Positions 9,001-17,684 of a stretch of 53,527 nucleotides of DNA are shown piece after piece. The notes beneath the pieces are model-generated. The model did no database searches. It was not told the origin of the DNA and saw nothing but the letters and a program-made list of their open reading frames with translations. Numbering within the stretch: position 1 is the first letter of the stretch; the number at the start of each line of letters is the position of its first letter. The position numbers were made by a program, and so were the translations under genes. The stretch comes from a virus. The stretch lies in the IMG/VR virus record IMGVR_UViG_3300042922_000627, positions 1-53,527 of that record; one strand, 5' to 3'.

Positions 9001-9209
9001 CCACTCACCTGCTTCCATGGCGGCAGCGTATCGACGGCTTCCTCTATGATATCCGGCAACAAAAGCATAATACCTGCCGGAAAAATATAGTAGTTAATGT
9101 ATTGATGATTTAGATTTATAAGCTTATCTGTATATGCTGCATCCCCCAACTGGGTAAATGCTATGCTATCCCACATATCACCCTGAACAGTTATATATGT
9201 CTTACTCAT
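8997..9209 (-). CDS. tail protein X (gpX-like, LysM-type)
   Basis: A 70-residue P2 gpX-like protein. The pattern Y.TVQGDMWDSIAFTQLGD....LI..N..Y.....FPAGI.L..P is a LysM-like fold of this family. It lies between tape measure and hub genes as in P2 relatives, overlaps both by four bases, and helps join the hub to the tail tube. Confidence 0.88.
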   Translation of the reverse strand: MSKTYITVQGDMWDSIAFTQLGDAAYTDKLINLNHQYINYYIFPAGIMLLLPDIIEEAVDTLPPWKQVSG

Positions 9210-12200
9210 ACATACGCCCTCCTCGCCGCATCAATACCCGCACTTTCTAATACATCCAGTATGAAGTCCCGTAAATTGTTATCGTGCTCCTGGAGAACCG
9301 ACTTGATCTCGTTCACATTTTCGCCCTTCACTTCGTACTGCGGGGAGTAGTCAAGCGATATACTCACTGCACCACCGTACTGTGCAGAAATAGCATTTGT
9401 GCCACGTGTCATAGATGCTTCTTCGGCAGTTAACACCCTCTCGCCTTTGTGGAGTTCAGCAATGTAACCGTCAAACGGTACATAATCCAGACCTTCTGCG
9501 TGAGAGCCGTGAACTGCATATGGGTTGCCTCCACCCACATTGATTGTAGGAGCTGTTGAAGTACTTCCGGCCAGTGCTTCCATTGCTGCGTCAGCAAGCT
9601 TCTTGTAAGCTGCCTGTACTTCCGGAGTCATGTTTTTTGCACCGTCGATGAATCCCTGTATGGTATTCTTTCCACTCTGTGCCGCTTCATCACCGAGACT
9701 CATCTTACCTATGGTAGTTTCAAGCTCTTTCTGCAGAACATTCATGGACGTTTGGAAATCAGTCTGCAAATCGGTAAGCTTTGCAGCGACCGTTTCCTGT
9801 TCATCCCGGAGTTTCTGCCAGTTTTTAACCATAGCTGCGAGGTCTTTGTCACTGGCCTTTGCCATACCGGCAATAGCATTAACGCTGCCCGCACTGCCAT
9901 CCGCAAAGCTGGCAAGCATATCAGAGAGACCTTTTATGTCGGCACTTCTATTGGTCAAATTTGCAAGGTTATCATTATATTTCTTCCAGTAGTCAATTTG
10001 ACTTCCCATAGCAGAATTTATCTTACTTGAGCTTGTTGCAACTGACGCTGCAACATTATCCCAAAGAGAATATTGTCCTTCCAGACTATCGAGAGCAACT
10101 TTGTATGCTTCATCGTATTTTTTAGCAAGATCAGATACTTTCTCCGTAATGTTGGTAATAGCTTTCTGGACTTCTCCTCCTTTTCCTGCTACTTCCTCGG
10201 AATACCCGGCCATGGCGCTTGTAATCTCTTCAATTTTCTTTTTATTTTCACTATATTGAGCCTGAGCCTCTTTTTCCGTTTCTGTCGCATCATTTACGGC
10301 ACTTTTCGCTTTATTAACAGCGTCAATATATGGCGCATACGCTCTTCCCAAATCGCTCTTACCAACATCGGTTAATTTAGCTCCTTGCTCCTGGATTTTT
10401 GACAGATCCTCTTGAGCTTTCGATAATTCACGTACTCTAGCAGTAGTTTCTTCTTTACTCTCATTCAATAACTTCTGGAGTTTGATTTCATCTTCTTTGA
10501 ACTTCTTAAGCTGGTCTTTGTTTGCTTTATATTTATCTCTGACAATTTCAGCCTCGATGATTTTCTCGAGGGCGTCAGCCGTCATATTAAGAGAATCCTT
10601 GTACTCATCATAATGTAGCCCAAGCTCTGGCACAGCCTCGTTAAGCATTTCAACAATAGTAAGGATCTCTTGCTTTGCAGCAGCAGTTTTTCCTTCTACC
10701 GACATCAGCTCTTCGAGTTTGTTCATAAGGTTTACATTGCTGAGGGATTCTCCCTCAACTCCCTTGATGGTGTCATCATATGCTTCCATCAATTCCTTAT
10801 GGGTGTTGATGACTGCCTCATGCTCTTCAGCCATTTCTTTGGCGGTCCGCTTATTTTCCTCGTATGCTTTAGTAGCGTCATCTAATTTATGCTTTAAGAC
10901 TTGCGCCTCGTATGAAGTTTCGCCCATAGCATCGCTTACTTCTTTGTACTCGGCTTCCGATTCCTTCATTTGACGATATTGCTCACGTGATGTAGCCGTG
11001 AGTTCGGCAAGCTCTTCCTGTTCTGTTTTTGTGGCTTTTGCCAGCAAAAAACTCCCTGCAGTCAATGCAGCCACAGCCAAAGTTACACCCATGATGACGT
11101 TTATTCCCGGAATTGTTGCAGAGAACAATGCAGTCGCTGCACCAGCAATTTTTACTGCTACGGCATAAGCCGTAATCCCTGCAGCAGCTAAACCGATAAT
11201 TCCTGTAAAAGCCGTAACTGCTTGGACGAGCTCAGGATGCTTCTGGATAAACGATGTTATTCCACTAAGAACTTGATTCCCTACTTCATATGATTCCTTC
11301 AAGACAGGCGTATAATTATCTCCTATCGCTATCTTAAGATTGTCATACTCATTCTGCATCATTTTAAGTTGACTTTCAGTCGTTGCATATCGCTTTTCAG
11401 CTTCTACAGTCAGGGCGGTATTATCTTTCCACGCCGCATTTGCTGTTTTAAGTGAATCGCTAAGCATTCCACCAGAAGAAGCAAGCGCTAGGACAGCATT
11501 TGACATTCTGATTTCAGTTATGCCGAGGTCTTCCAAAGTAGCAACAGCTGATCCTCCATCTGCCTCAATACGTCCAAGCCCATCTATGAATTTCCCGAGT
11601 GCTTCAACCGAATTCTTTCCCCATGCGACAGAAAATTCATCTGCACTCATGCCTGCAACTTTTGCAAAATTTTTGAGCCCAGGTGCGCCGGTCTGAACCA
11701 TTACCTCAAAATCCTTTAGTAATTTAGATATGGCACTGCCACCTGCCTCAGCTTCGATACCGAGGGAGGACAGAGCAGCTGATACAGCCATGATTTCTGG
11801 TTCAGAAAGTCCGATAATTGAACCTGTTGATGCCAGCCTTGTTGCCATTGACACAATTTCAGATTCTGTGGATGCAGATTTATTTCCTAATCCAACAATT
11901 GTAGATCCAAGCCGTTCGTAGTCATCTGCGGACATTTTTGTAATATTCGCAAATTTAGCAAGAGCCGTTGAGGCATCCATTGCACTAAGGTTTGTTGCAA
12001 CACCCAGATTTGCCATTACCTCGCTGAAGTCCAGGAGATGGTCTTGGGCAATGCCAAGCTGTCCGGCTGCTTCTGTGATTTCATTTAGCTCCCCGGTGGC
12101 AACTGGGATGTCTCCTGAGAGGTCCTTTATACCTTGAGCCAGCTCCGCAAGCTCCCGTTTTGTCAAATCTGTGGTTTTATCAACCCCGGTAATACCAGAT

Positions 12201-12805
12201 TCAAACTTTATTGATGCATCAGCAGTGCTCATAAAGCCATCATATATCTCTTTAAGAGCGACAGTAATTCCGGCTGCAGCTATAGCCTGATTTATTTCCA
12301 TAAAAGCTGCAGAAGCTTTAGAACCAAAACTACTGGCTTTTTCCGCAACCTCAACCTGTTTCTGTTTAAGTACATCCATTTGGTTGCCGAGCTTTGCATT
12401 TTCTTCTGTAAGAGCATCCGTATTTATACCGGCCGCATGGAGTGCATTTTTCATTTGCCCAAGTTTTTCAGTTTGAGCCTGAATGGAAACATTGGTTTTG
12501 TCTATCTGCTGCTGCTTTGCAAGCAGCTTGTTTGCGAGCGTAGACGAATACTCACCCGTTTCCGAAATTTCCTTCTGGATGTTGTCATATTGTTGCTGCA
12601 GGACTTCAAGTTTCTTCTTTGTACCCTCAATCGCTGACTGCTGTTTCTCATATGCTGTAATCTTAGACTGTACTTTATTAAAAGCATCAATTTCTTTCTG
12701 CATGGAGGCTATCTGGCTCTGCGCTGCCTTGAAAGTACTGTTATAGCCACCATCGAGCTGGGCATTTAATTGGAAGAGCATCTCATATTCTCGAAGTGAT
12801 GCCAT
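9206..12805 (-). CDS. tail tape measure protein (TP901 type)
   Basis: At 1199 residues this is the longest late product apart from the fibre. It has an N-terminal coiled coil (about 20-160), a TP901-type core (about 185-540, with SGDIPVATGELNEI and TALAKFANITKMSADD), hydrophobic membrane-like segments at about 535-600, then long charged coiled coils to about 930. It sets tail length and enters the host envelope with the DNA. A GGAGG site lies before the ATG at 12805. It follows the frameshifted chaperone gene, as expected. Confidence 0.95.
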   Translation of the reverse strand: MASLREYEMLFQLNAQLDGGYNSTFKAAQSQIASMQKEIDAFNKVQSKITAYEKQQSAIEGTKKKLEVLQQQYDNIQKEISETGEYSSTLANKLLAKQQQIDKTNVSIQAQTEKLGQMKNALHAAGINTDALTEENAKLGNQMDVLKQKQVEVAEKASSFGSKASAAFMEINQAIAAAGITVALKEIYDGFMSTADASIKFESGITGVDKTTDLTKRELAELAQGIKDLSGDIPVATGELNEITEAAGQLGIAQDHLLDFSEVMANLGVATNLSAMDASTALAKFANITKMSADDYERLGSTIVGLGNKSASTESEIVSMATRLASTGSIIGLSEPEIMAVSAALSSLGIEAEAGGSAISKLLKDFEVMVQTGAPGLKNFAKVAGMSADEFSVAWGKNSVEALGKFIDGLGRIEADGGSAVATLEDLGITEIRMSNAVLALASSGGMLSDSLKTANAAWKDNTALTVEAEKRYATTESQLKMMQNEYDNLKIAIGDNYTPVLKESYEVGNQVLSGITSFIQKHPELVQAVTAFTGIIGLAAAGITAYAVAVKIAGAATALFSATIPGINVIMGVTLAVAALTAGSFLLAKATKTEQEELAELTATSREQYRQMKESEAEYKEVSDAMGETSYEAQVLKHKLDDATKAYEENKRTAKEMAEEHEAVINTHKELMEAYDDTIKGVEGESLSNVNLMNKLEELMSVEGKTAAAKQEILTIVEMLNEAVPELGLHYDEYKDSLNMTADALEKIIEAEIVRDKYKANKDQLKKFKEDEIKLQKLLNESKEETTARVRELSKAQEDLSKIQEQGAKLTDVGKSDLGRAYAPYIDAVNKAKSAVNDATETEKEAQAQYSENKKKIEEITSAMAGYSEEVAGKGGEVQKAITNITEKVSDLAKKYDEAYKVALDSLEGQYSLWDNVAASVATSSSKINSAMGSQIDYWKKYNDNLANLTNRSADIKGLSDMLASFADGSAGSVNAIAGMAKASDKDLAAMVKNWQKLRDEQETVAAKLTDLQTDFQTSMNVLQKELETTIGKMSLGDEAAQSGKNTIQGFIDGAKNMTPEVQAAYKKLADAAMEALAGSTSTAPTINVGGGNPYAVHGSHAEGLDYVPFDGYIAELHKGERVLTAEEASMTRGTNAISAQYGGAVSISLDYSPQYEVKGENVNEIKSVLQEHDNNLRDFILDVLESAGIDAARRAYV

Positions 12806-12818
12806 AAGAAGCCTCCTA

Positions 12819-13363
12819 TCATTTTTTGTTTTTACGTGACGACTTTATTTCTTCAATAATCTGGTTGCTATCCCGGATCCATTTTAGGAATTCCACAATT
12901 GGGAGTGATAACCAGAATGATACCGGCGTATTGTTAGTCTGCGCCATTATAAGGCATTGCCTTCGGAGCCATTTGCCCCCGTCTCCTACTACAGCTCCGA
13001 TTTCAGTAAAAAAGAACGTGAAGCGCTCCTTATTTTGTTATAGTCCGCAATTGGCATTCTCTTAAAAAAGTCTGCACCTATAGGATCAGTACAAGCTCTT
13101 GCACACATGCGTACAAGGTACTCACCTGAAAAGGTAGGAACAATAACTGGCTTGCCAAGCTGTTGCAACTCATTTTCAATTGCAAGAGCGTCATCCCCGG
13201 TGAGCTTGTCCCAATCAAATGTCACCTGAGTAAAGGTTTTGTCTTCATATTCATATGGCTTGCGAAACAAGTGTGTATAAGAATTTCCGCTATCAGCTGC
13301 CTCTTTTTGGGCTGCAGATAATTCCTTTGTGTCGATAACTCCAGTATTTTTCAAATCGGTCAT
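12819..13363 (-). CDS. tail assembly chaperone, -1 frameshift product (gpE+E'-like)
   Basis: If ribosomes slip -1 on the TTTTTTA heptamer at 13013-13007, the zero-frame chaperone is extended instead of ending at 12989. The -1 frame is open from the heptamer to the TGA at 12821-12819 and encodes EIGAVVGDGGKWLRRQC, then MAQTNNTPVSFWLSLPIVEF. Such extended proteins (P2 E+E', lambda gpGT) bridge the tape measure and tube during tail assembly. An internal AGGAG (13030-13026) lies 12 bases before the heptamer, a placement that stimulates -1 slipping in dnaX. The coordinates span both frames and cannot be translated as one continuous frame. Confidence 0.85.
12989..13363 (-). CDS. tail assembly chaperone, zero-frame product (gpE-like)
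   Basis: A 124-residue product resembling the gpE / Mu gp41-type tail chaperones (YEDKTFTQVTFDWDKLTGDDALAIENE). I choose the ATG at 13363, which follows GAGGAG at 8 bases; the upstream ATG in frame has no such site. It should be made in excess over the frameshifted form and keep the tape measure soluble. It lies between the tube and tape measure genes, the canonical place. Confidence 0.88.
   Translation of the reverse strand: MTDLKNTGVIDTKELSAAQKEAADSGNSYTHLFRKPYEYEDKTFTQVTFDWDKLTGDDALAIENELQQLGKPVIVPTFSGEYLVRMCARACTDPIGADFFKRMPIADYNKIRSASRSFLLKSEL
13007..13030 (-). promoter_or_regulatory. programmed -1 frameshift signal
   Basis: On the minus strand, AGGAG (13030-13026), a 12-base spacer and the slippery heptamer T TTT TTA (13013-13007), positioned in the zero frame as X XXY YYZ. 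The zero-frame stop comes 15 bases after it (12991-12989). Confidence 0.85.
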
Positions 13364-13428
13364 GATAAAATCTCCTCTCACTTATATGCAAATATTCCCG
13401 GGGCGAAATACACCCCGGGTTATTTTTA

Positions 13429-13944
13429 TTATTTACCGAGCGCTTTTCTTACATCTGCAAGGTAGTCCCTGCCATTTACAAAGTGTATGTGGTTAAAGGG
13501 ATCGATTTCTCTCATTCGAACGCCATCGATATAAAACGCCCAGTAACGCACGGCAAATTCCACAGTTGGGGTACCGATACTTGCAGGTGCCAGGGAACCG
13601 CCTGAATATTTCGTTGGAATTCCCACCATTACATGCTTATGGCTCTGAAAGGCAATAGTACCGGATGAGGTGTCCTCAATCTGCACAGAGGCCAGAAGAC
13701 TTATCTTATGTAATCTCGGTTCAGATAGTGCAATGGAATTTTCATTCATTGTACGGAATTCAAGTGTCATCTTCATCACATCAATGTAACCAGCAATTAC
13801 AGCCTCCATGTTTCCGGCTACCCCTACCCCAGTAAAGCCCTGTGTTAAGTAAGTTATATCCGGTAGTGCTACCTTTGCTGTCCCCGAATATTCCACACTG
13901 TCCTCATAAACTGCGTATGCGATAATGCTCTCATCAACATTCAT
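13429..13944 (-). CDS. major tail tube protein (P2 gpFII-like)
   Basis: The 171-residue product fits the phage major tail tube family of contractile tails: V.LPDITYLTQGFTGVGVAGN near the start, then MTLEFRT and a C-terminal FYIDGVRMREIDPFN.I. It forms the inner tube and lies just after the sheath gene, as in P2. The 47-bp gap to the chaperone gene holds a GC-rich inverted repeat (CCCGGGGCG... with CCCCGGG) that may be a weak terminator controlling the amount of tube and sheath. Confidence 0.9.
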   Translation of the reverse strand: MNVDESIIAYAVYEDSVEYSGTAKVALPDITYLTQGFTGVGVAGNMEAVIAGYIDVMKMTLEFRTMNENSIALSEPRLHKISLLASVQIEDTSSGTIAFQSHKHVMVGIPTKYSGGSLAPASIGTPTVEFAVRYWAFYIDGVRMREIDPFNHIHFVNGRDYLADVRKALGK

Positions 13945-13961
13945 ATTTCATATCTCCCTTC

Positions 13962-15389
13962 TTACGAACTGAGTGCCGCTGTTACATAGTCAGCGTCATA
14001 CTCAAGAACAAAATCAATTTCCTGTGCCGGACTGGGCGGAGTTATATAGAGATGGATCTTAATAATACCAGCCATCAGACTTGTGAGTGGATTTTCGTTT
14101 TCCCTGAATTCTGCACGAGCACCGAGCAGATAGCCCGAACCTACAAGACCATTAAGCCAGATGTTGCAAGTGTCCAAAATGGAATCAATTAGCCTACGGT
14201 TCATAGGTTTGTCCAACTTACTCCAGAAAGTCGTTATCAGGGTATTTCCTACCCAATCAAACATCCTTGACACGGGGATAAGATAATCCTTTACATCGAT
14301 GCTGGAAGGATAGCAAGCGGTATAATTACCCCATGCTACAAATCCTCCCATAAAATTGAGGGAGGTCATAATACCGGCAGCATTCAGTATGTTTGCCTGT
14401 GCTAATGTCAGTTTTACTTCTTTTCCAGATTCAGTCACCAAAGAATCGCACTGCATTTTTTTATTTGATGGACTTTCATATGGGCTTCCTCCGTTGCCGA
14501 TGTCTACCTGAGCTATCAGTCCCGCAAGTTGTGTTGAAAAGTGAAACACACGATTACCCAGTTTAAGTAATGGCCAGCATACAATTTGGTCCTCATCTGT
14601 GAAATTATTTTGTGCTTTGCTTGCTGCCACCTTGCTATACTCGTCAGCACCTCCCACTGCAGCTGTGCTAATGTCAATGAGCGCCTTAGCTTTAAACATT
14701 CCATTTATCCCTGCTGCTTTTGTTGCCATGACTGCTGCAACTTCGGAATTCATAGAATAACCCGGTGCACAAATCAGATCCGGCACAATGCCGACCACAG
14801 TCAGACACTTTTCGATGTTCTCCAAACCGGTTGCAACAGCAGTATTATCCACCGAAGCAGGAATAACGGCATTGTATGCAACATTGATTGTATTTTCGGT
14901 ATAATGGCTACTATTTGACAGTAACTCTATTACGAGATTTTCTCCGTCATAATAAGTGCTGTAATCAGTATCCTTTTCGTAGGCACCACCTGTTCCTCCT
15001 GCTGCTTTTATCACCAACGCAGAGTCGTTGATTGCCTCAGTAGGCAGTTTCACCTTGTGATTTATCACCTGCTTGTCTGCTGCCACTACAGCGGATTTCA
15101 TTGTCGAAGTTGCGAGCATATTCACAAAAATAACTGGCTGGCAGCCATAAAGCTTAAAATGCGAATACATAAACTCACAAAGATTGTAGTTACTCCAGTT
15201 ATCAGAGTATCCGAGTTTCTCAACAGCTTCTTCAAAGCTTGTACAAAGCACAGGATCTCCGACCGCAGCTGGGGATTCTACCCGCTGTACCGGAGCTGTA
15301 CCTATAACGAACGGTATACCGACTTTTGCCGTTATAGGGGTACCCACACTTGTTGCCTGCTCGGATACATAAACTCCATGATTAGGCAT
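13962..15389 (-). CDS. tail sheath protein (P2 gpFI-like)
   Basis: A 475-residue contractile sheath protein. It starts PNHGVYVSEQATSVGTPI and has GIPFVIGTAPV, the Bacillota/P2 sheath N-terminus, then GF.AWGNYTACYP and the conserved C-terminal NRRLIDSILDTCNIWLNGLVG segment. The AAGGAGG site is strong. It marks the virus as a myovirus morphotype. Confidence 0.95.
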   Translation of the reverse strand: MPNHGVYVSEQATSVGTPITAKVGIPFVIGTAPVQRVESPAAVGDPVLCTSFEEAVEKLGYSDNWSNYNLCEFMYSHFKLYGCQPVIFVNMLATSTMKSAVVAADKQVINHKVKLPTEAINDSALVIKAAGGTGGAYEKDTDYSTYYDGENLVIELLSNSSHYTENTINVAYNAVIPASVDNTAVATGLENIEKCLTVVGIVPDLICAPGYSMNSEVAAVMATKAAGINGMFKAKALIDISTAAVGGADEYSKVAASKAQNNFTDEDQIVCWPLLKLGNRVFHFSTQLAGLIAQVDIGNGGSPYESPSNKKMQCDSLVTESGKEVKLTLAQANILNAAGIMTSLNFMGGFVAWGNYTACYPSSIDVKDYLIPVSRMFDWVGNTLITTFWSKLDKPMNRRLIDSILDTCNIWLNGLVGSGYLLGARAEFRENENPLTSLMAGIIKIHLYITPPSPAQEIDFVLEYDADYVTAALSS

Positions 15390-15403
15390 TTTTCATTTCC
15401 TCC

Positions 15404-15769
15404 TTATTTTGATTTCAGACTGGCTACCAGCTTATTGTAGTTGACATTAAGCAAGTTACCAGCTGTTTTGACTTTTATGCGGTCCTCCGCAAGTGTTCCT
15501 CCTGGAACAATAAGTGTTGCAATCAGCGGATACACATGAACAGCATCAGGAAGAGATGCAACCGCCTCTTCCTTCGTTCCGCTGAAAACCATTCCTGACT
15601 GAATCACTCCACGAACACTCGGACCAATATAAACACAAAAACTGCCGACATTGTCAGCAGTTTTTTCAGACTTTGAACCTATATTCTTTTCATCAGTCAC
15701 TGGTTCTGGGATCTGAACTTCCTCTATAACTTCATCAGTCTCAGAGGATCGATTCTTTTTTACAACCAT
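15404..15769 (-). CDS. uncharacterised virion-region protein (121 aa)
   Basis: Not recognised. The first 45 residues are charged and probably disordered (E/K/S rich); the rest (SFCVYIGPSVRGVIQSG onwards) looks like a small beta-rich domain. It is placed between the tail completion genes and the sheath, with a GGAGG site inside the end of the upstream gene. Proteins with this location in similar phages are small tail-linked hypotheticals. Confidence 0.7.
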   Translation of the reverse strand: MVVKKNRSSETDEVIEEVQIPEPVTDEKNIGSKSEKTADNVGSFCVYIGPSVRGVIQSGMVFSGTKEEAVASLPDAVHVYPLIATLIVPGGTLAEDRIKVKTAGNLLNVNYNKLVASLKSK

Positions 15770-16251
15770 TTAAAGGCCTCCATTCTGACAACAGGTATTT
15801 TCCATGTGGAGATCATCTCACCGCAGTAGTATGGGGCAGTGTCATCAGGATATACCAACGATTCCAGCCCTGCCTCAAGGTCAAGCTGAAATTGCTTCCC
15901 GATGACCACCTGCTTTAACAGCTCTATGCGCAACCGCTCCATTAAGTTTATGAGCATAAGAGCTCCTTCTTCTTCGTTGTCGTTAAATACACAGAATATT
16001 GAACGTATGATTGCCGAGGCAGATATGTTCTGTCCTTGAGGTTGAATATCCTTTCCGGTAATCAGTTGATGAATGATGTATGGAGCTTTTTTTTGTGCCG
16101 AATTGCTATCTTTAAGGCGCATAAGGTAAACATCAGCATTACGGTATGTTTGCTCAATGTCACCTTTTTGTAGTTTAACCGGCATTATAATATCGCCAGT
16201 TGATTCTTTTGTGAAAAGTTTAAATTGTTCTAGCAATGTAATCCGATTCAC
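15760..16251 (-). CDS. probable tail terminator / completion protein (163 aa)
   Basis: The 163-residue product starts at a GTG (16251) that overlaps the stop of the minor tail Z gene. It has no motif I can name with certainty. Its place between the minor tail Z-like gene and the sheath, plus segments such as IIRSIFCVFN and GEMISTWKIPVVR (a typical end-of-domain beta hairpin in tail terminator folds), suggest the tail terminator that sits at the neck. This is positional inference. Confidence 0.6.
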   Translation of the reverse strand: MNRITLLEQFKLFTKESTGDIIMPVKLQKGDIEQTYRNADVYLMRLKDSNSAQKKAPYIIHQLITGKDIQPQGQNISASAIIRSIFCVFNDNEEEGALMLINLMERLRIELLKQVVIGKQFQLDLEAGLESLVYPDDTAPYYCGEMISTWKIPVVRMEAFKWL

Positions 16252-16829
16252 TTTCTACCGCCTCCAATTCCTGCCAATACCCTTGTAATTTCATGCTCAA
16301 TACGTTTTTCATAAGTTTCGCGGATTGTTTCATCCATCATTTTAATAACTTCGTCATTCTGCATCATATGAGCTGCACTGGGTCCAAACTTTTGCTCGAC
16401 TGGGAATCTTGATGTCCCAACACGCTCAAATATGCTTATTGGCCCAAAAATCTTAGCTGCAAAAGCATGTTTAAGCACCGTGGCAGCACCGCCTTTTTTG
16501 ACCTGCGTTTGCACTTCACCACCTCGCGAAAATTTAGTATTGAACGTTAAAAGAGGTATGACATTGCCTGAATAACTAATAGACATTGAAACAACACCAC
16601 CATCTTCACTTGCAATATGCGATTTTATTTTTACTTTTCGCATAAAATCATTTTTATTAATAGCATACTGGCTGGCTGCAAACTCACCAGCCCTTGTTTT
16701 TGCCGTTTCTCCTGCACGTTTCATTGCAGCGGATGTGACTTTCCATATGCCGCCCTGTACTCCGGCCAGGATTTTATTTATCCGGTCAAGGCTGTTGGCG
16801 CCAACCTGATTAACACGAATGTAATTCAC
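16248..16829 (-). CDS. prophage minor tail protein Z-like
   Basis: The 193-residue product has the Minor_tail_Z pattern: AMKRAGETAKTRAG near residues 36-49, a KIK..IAS...G.VSMSISYSGNVIPLL beta region, and a FERVGTSRFPVEQ.FGPS motif near 135-150. It belongs to the neck/tail completion set between capsid and sheath genes. The start is GTG after GGAGG and overlaps the upstream gene. Confidence 0.85.
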   Translation of the reverse strand: MNYIRVNQVGANSLDRINKILAGVQGGIWKVTSAAMKRAGETAKTRAGEFAASQYAINKNDFMRKVKIKSHIASEDGGVVSMSISYSGNVIPLLTFNTKFSRGGEVQTQVKKGGAATVLKHAFAAKIFGPISIFERVGTSRFPVEQKFGPSAAHMMQNDEVIKMMDETIRETYEKRIEHEITRVLAGIGGGRK

Positions 16830-17197
16830 TCGTCAATCGCCTCCAATTCTACCCGTAGCATACCGACTTCGCAGACTGAAGCTGCCACATGGTACTCTCG
16901 GAAAAAGTCCCCGTCATTTATCTTTATCCTTGTGCCTTTTTCCGGCACCACACCGCCAAGGTCGGAGGCAGCGCAATGCATGATAGTGGTCACAAGGTAT
17001 AACCCTTCTACATGGTCGGCCTGGAGCTGACGCCGGTCCTTCTCTTTCAAGCCAGACAATGTGATGGAAATACCTTGATGTTCTTCTCCATCGTATGTCA
17101 TACCATCATAGATTACCGTGTGCAGCTCCGCAAACTCTTCAGTGTTCATAAACACATTCTTGTTGTCTGCTTCGACCATATCTTTAAAACTGCTCAT
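16826..17197 (-). CDS. head-tail joining protein
   Basis: A 123-residue protein starting MSSFKDMVEADNKNVFMNTEEFAELH, which fits head-tail joining/ head completion proteins of lambda-like morphogenesis clusters (N-terminal helix with FMN..EFAE.H, followed by a beta barrel). It lies directly after the capsid cluster. Its ribosome site is weak and it overlaps the upstream stop, so coupling is likely. Confidence 0.7.
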   Translation of the reverse strand: MSSFKDMVEADNKNVFMNTEEFAELHTVIYDGMTYDGEEHQGISITLSGLKEKDRRQLQADHVEGLYLVTTIMHCAASDLGGVVPEKGTRIKINDGDFFREYHVAASVCEVGMLRVELEAIDE

Positions 17198-17658
17198 AAA
17201 ACTGGATTCTCAGCGGAAAGAGAAGGCGGATCCTCGTCATCGATGACGTCATCATCGGTTTTCTCTTCCTCGTTGTCAAAGAATTCATCCAGGGCAGCTA
17301 CTATATCGTCCTTCGTCATCCCGACCTTGAAAGACAGCCCATATTTTTTCATTAGTTCCTTAAGTTCGTCAGCTTTCATTTCGGAGCTATAGAACGGTTT
17401 TTCACCCGCATTTCCATCCGGAGTATTTTTACCTGTACCTGTTACATTCTCTTCTTTATCAGGAGTTGCAACAGGCGTAGCGGCCTCTTCTATCACATCA
17501 ATATCTAAACAATAAATAGCGACACCTATATCAACTAAGCGTATTGCTTCTATATCATCGACTTCAAAAGGTGGACTTCCGACGTCTTTTGGGTCAATGT
17601 GTTTTGATCCTAGAGTCTTGTGGCCGTACGTACCATTAACAATTTTTATAAGCTGCAT
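17194..17658 (-). CDS. head-associated protein with a HeH/SAP-like helical motif
   Basis: A 154-residue acidic protein. Residues 1-60 form a small domain; 62-92 is a Pro/Thr/Gly linker; residues 97-125 (ADELKELMKKYGLSFKVGMTKDDIVAALD) look like a HeH/LEM/SAP helix-extension-helix unit, often seen in phage neck proteins near the capsid gene. The tail is very acidic. It has an AAGGAG site and sits right after the capsid gene. Likely head-tail connector accessory; not certain. Confidence 0.65.
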   Translation of the reverse strand: MQLIKIVNGTYGHKTLGSKHIDPKDVGSPPFEVDDIEAIRLVDIGVAIYCLDIDVIEEAATPVATPDKEENVTGTGKNTPDGNAGEKPFYSSEMKADELKELMKKYGLSFKVGMTKDDIVAALDEFFDNEEEKTDDDVIDDEDPPSLSAENPVL

Positions 17659-17684
17659 TTGCTTACTCCTTTCCGGTCAACGAC

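Noticed and set aside
14586-15440. Plus-strand ORFs within the sheath gene
   Set aside because: Rich in Cys, His and Ser as expected for reverse frames, no start signals; the sheath frame is certain.
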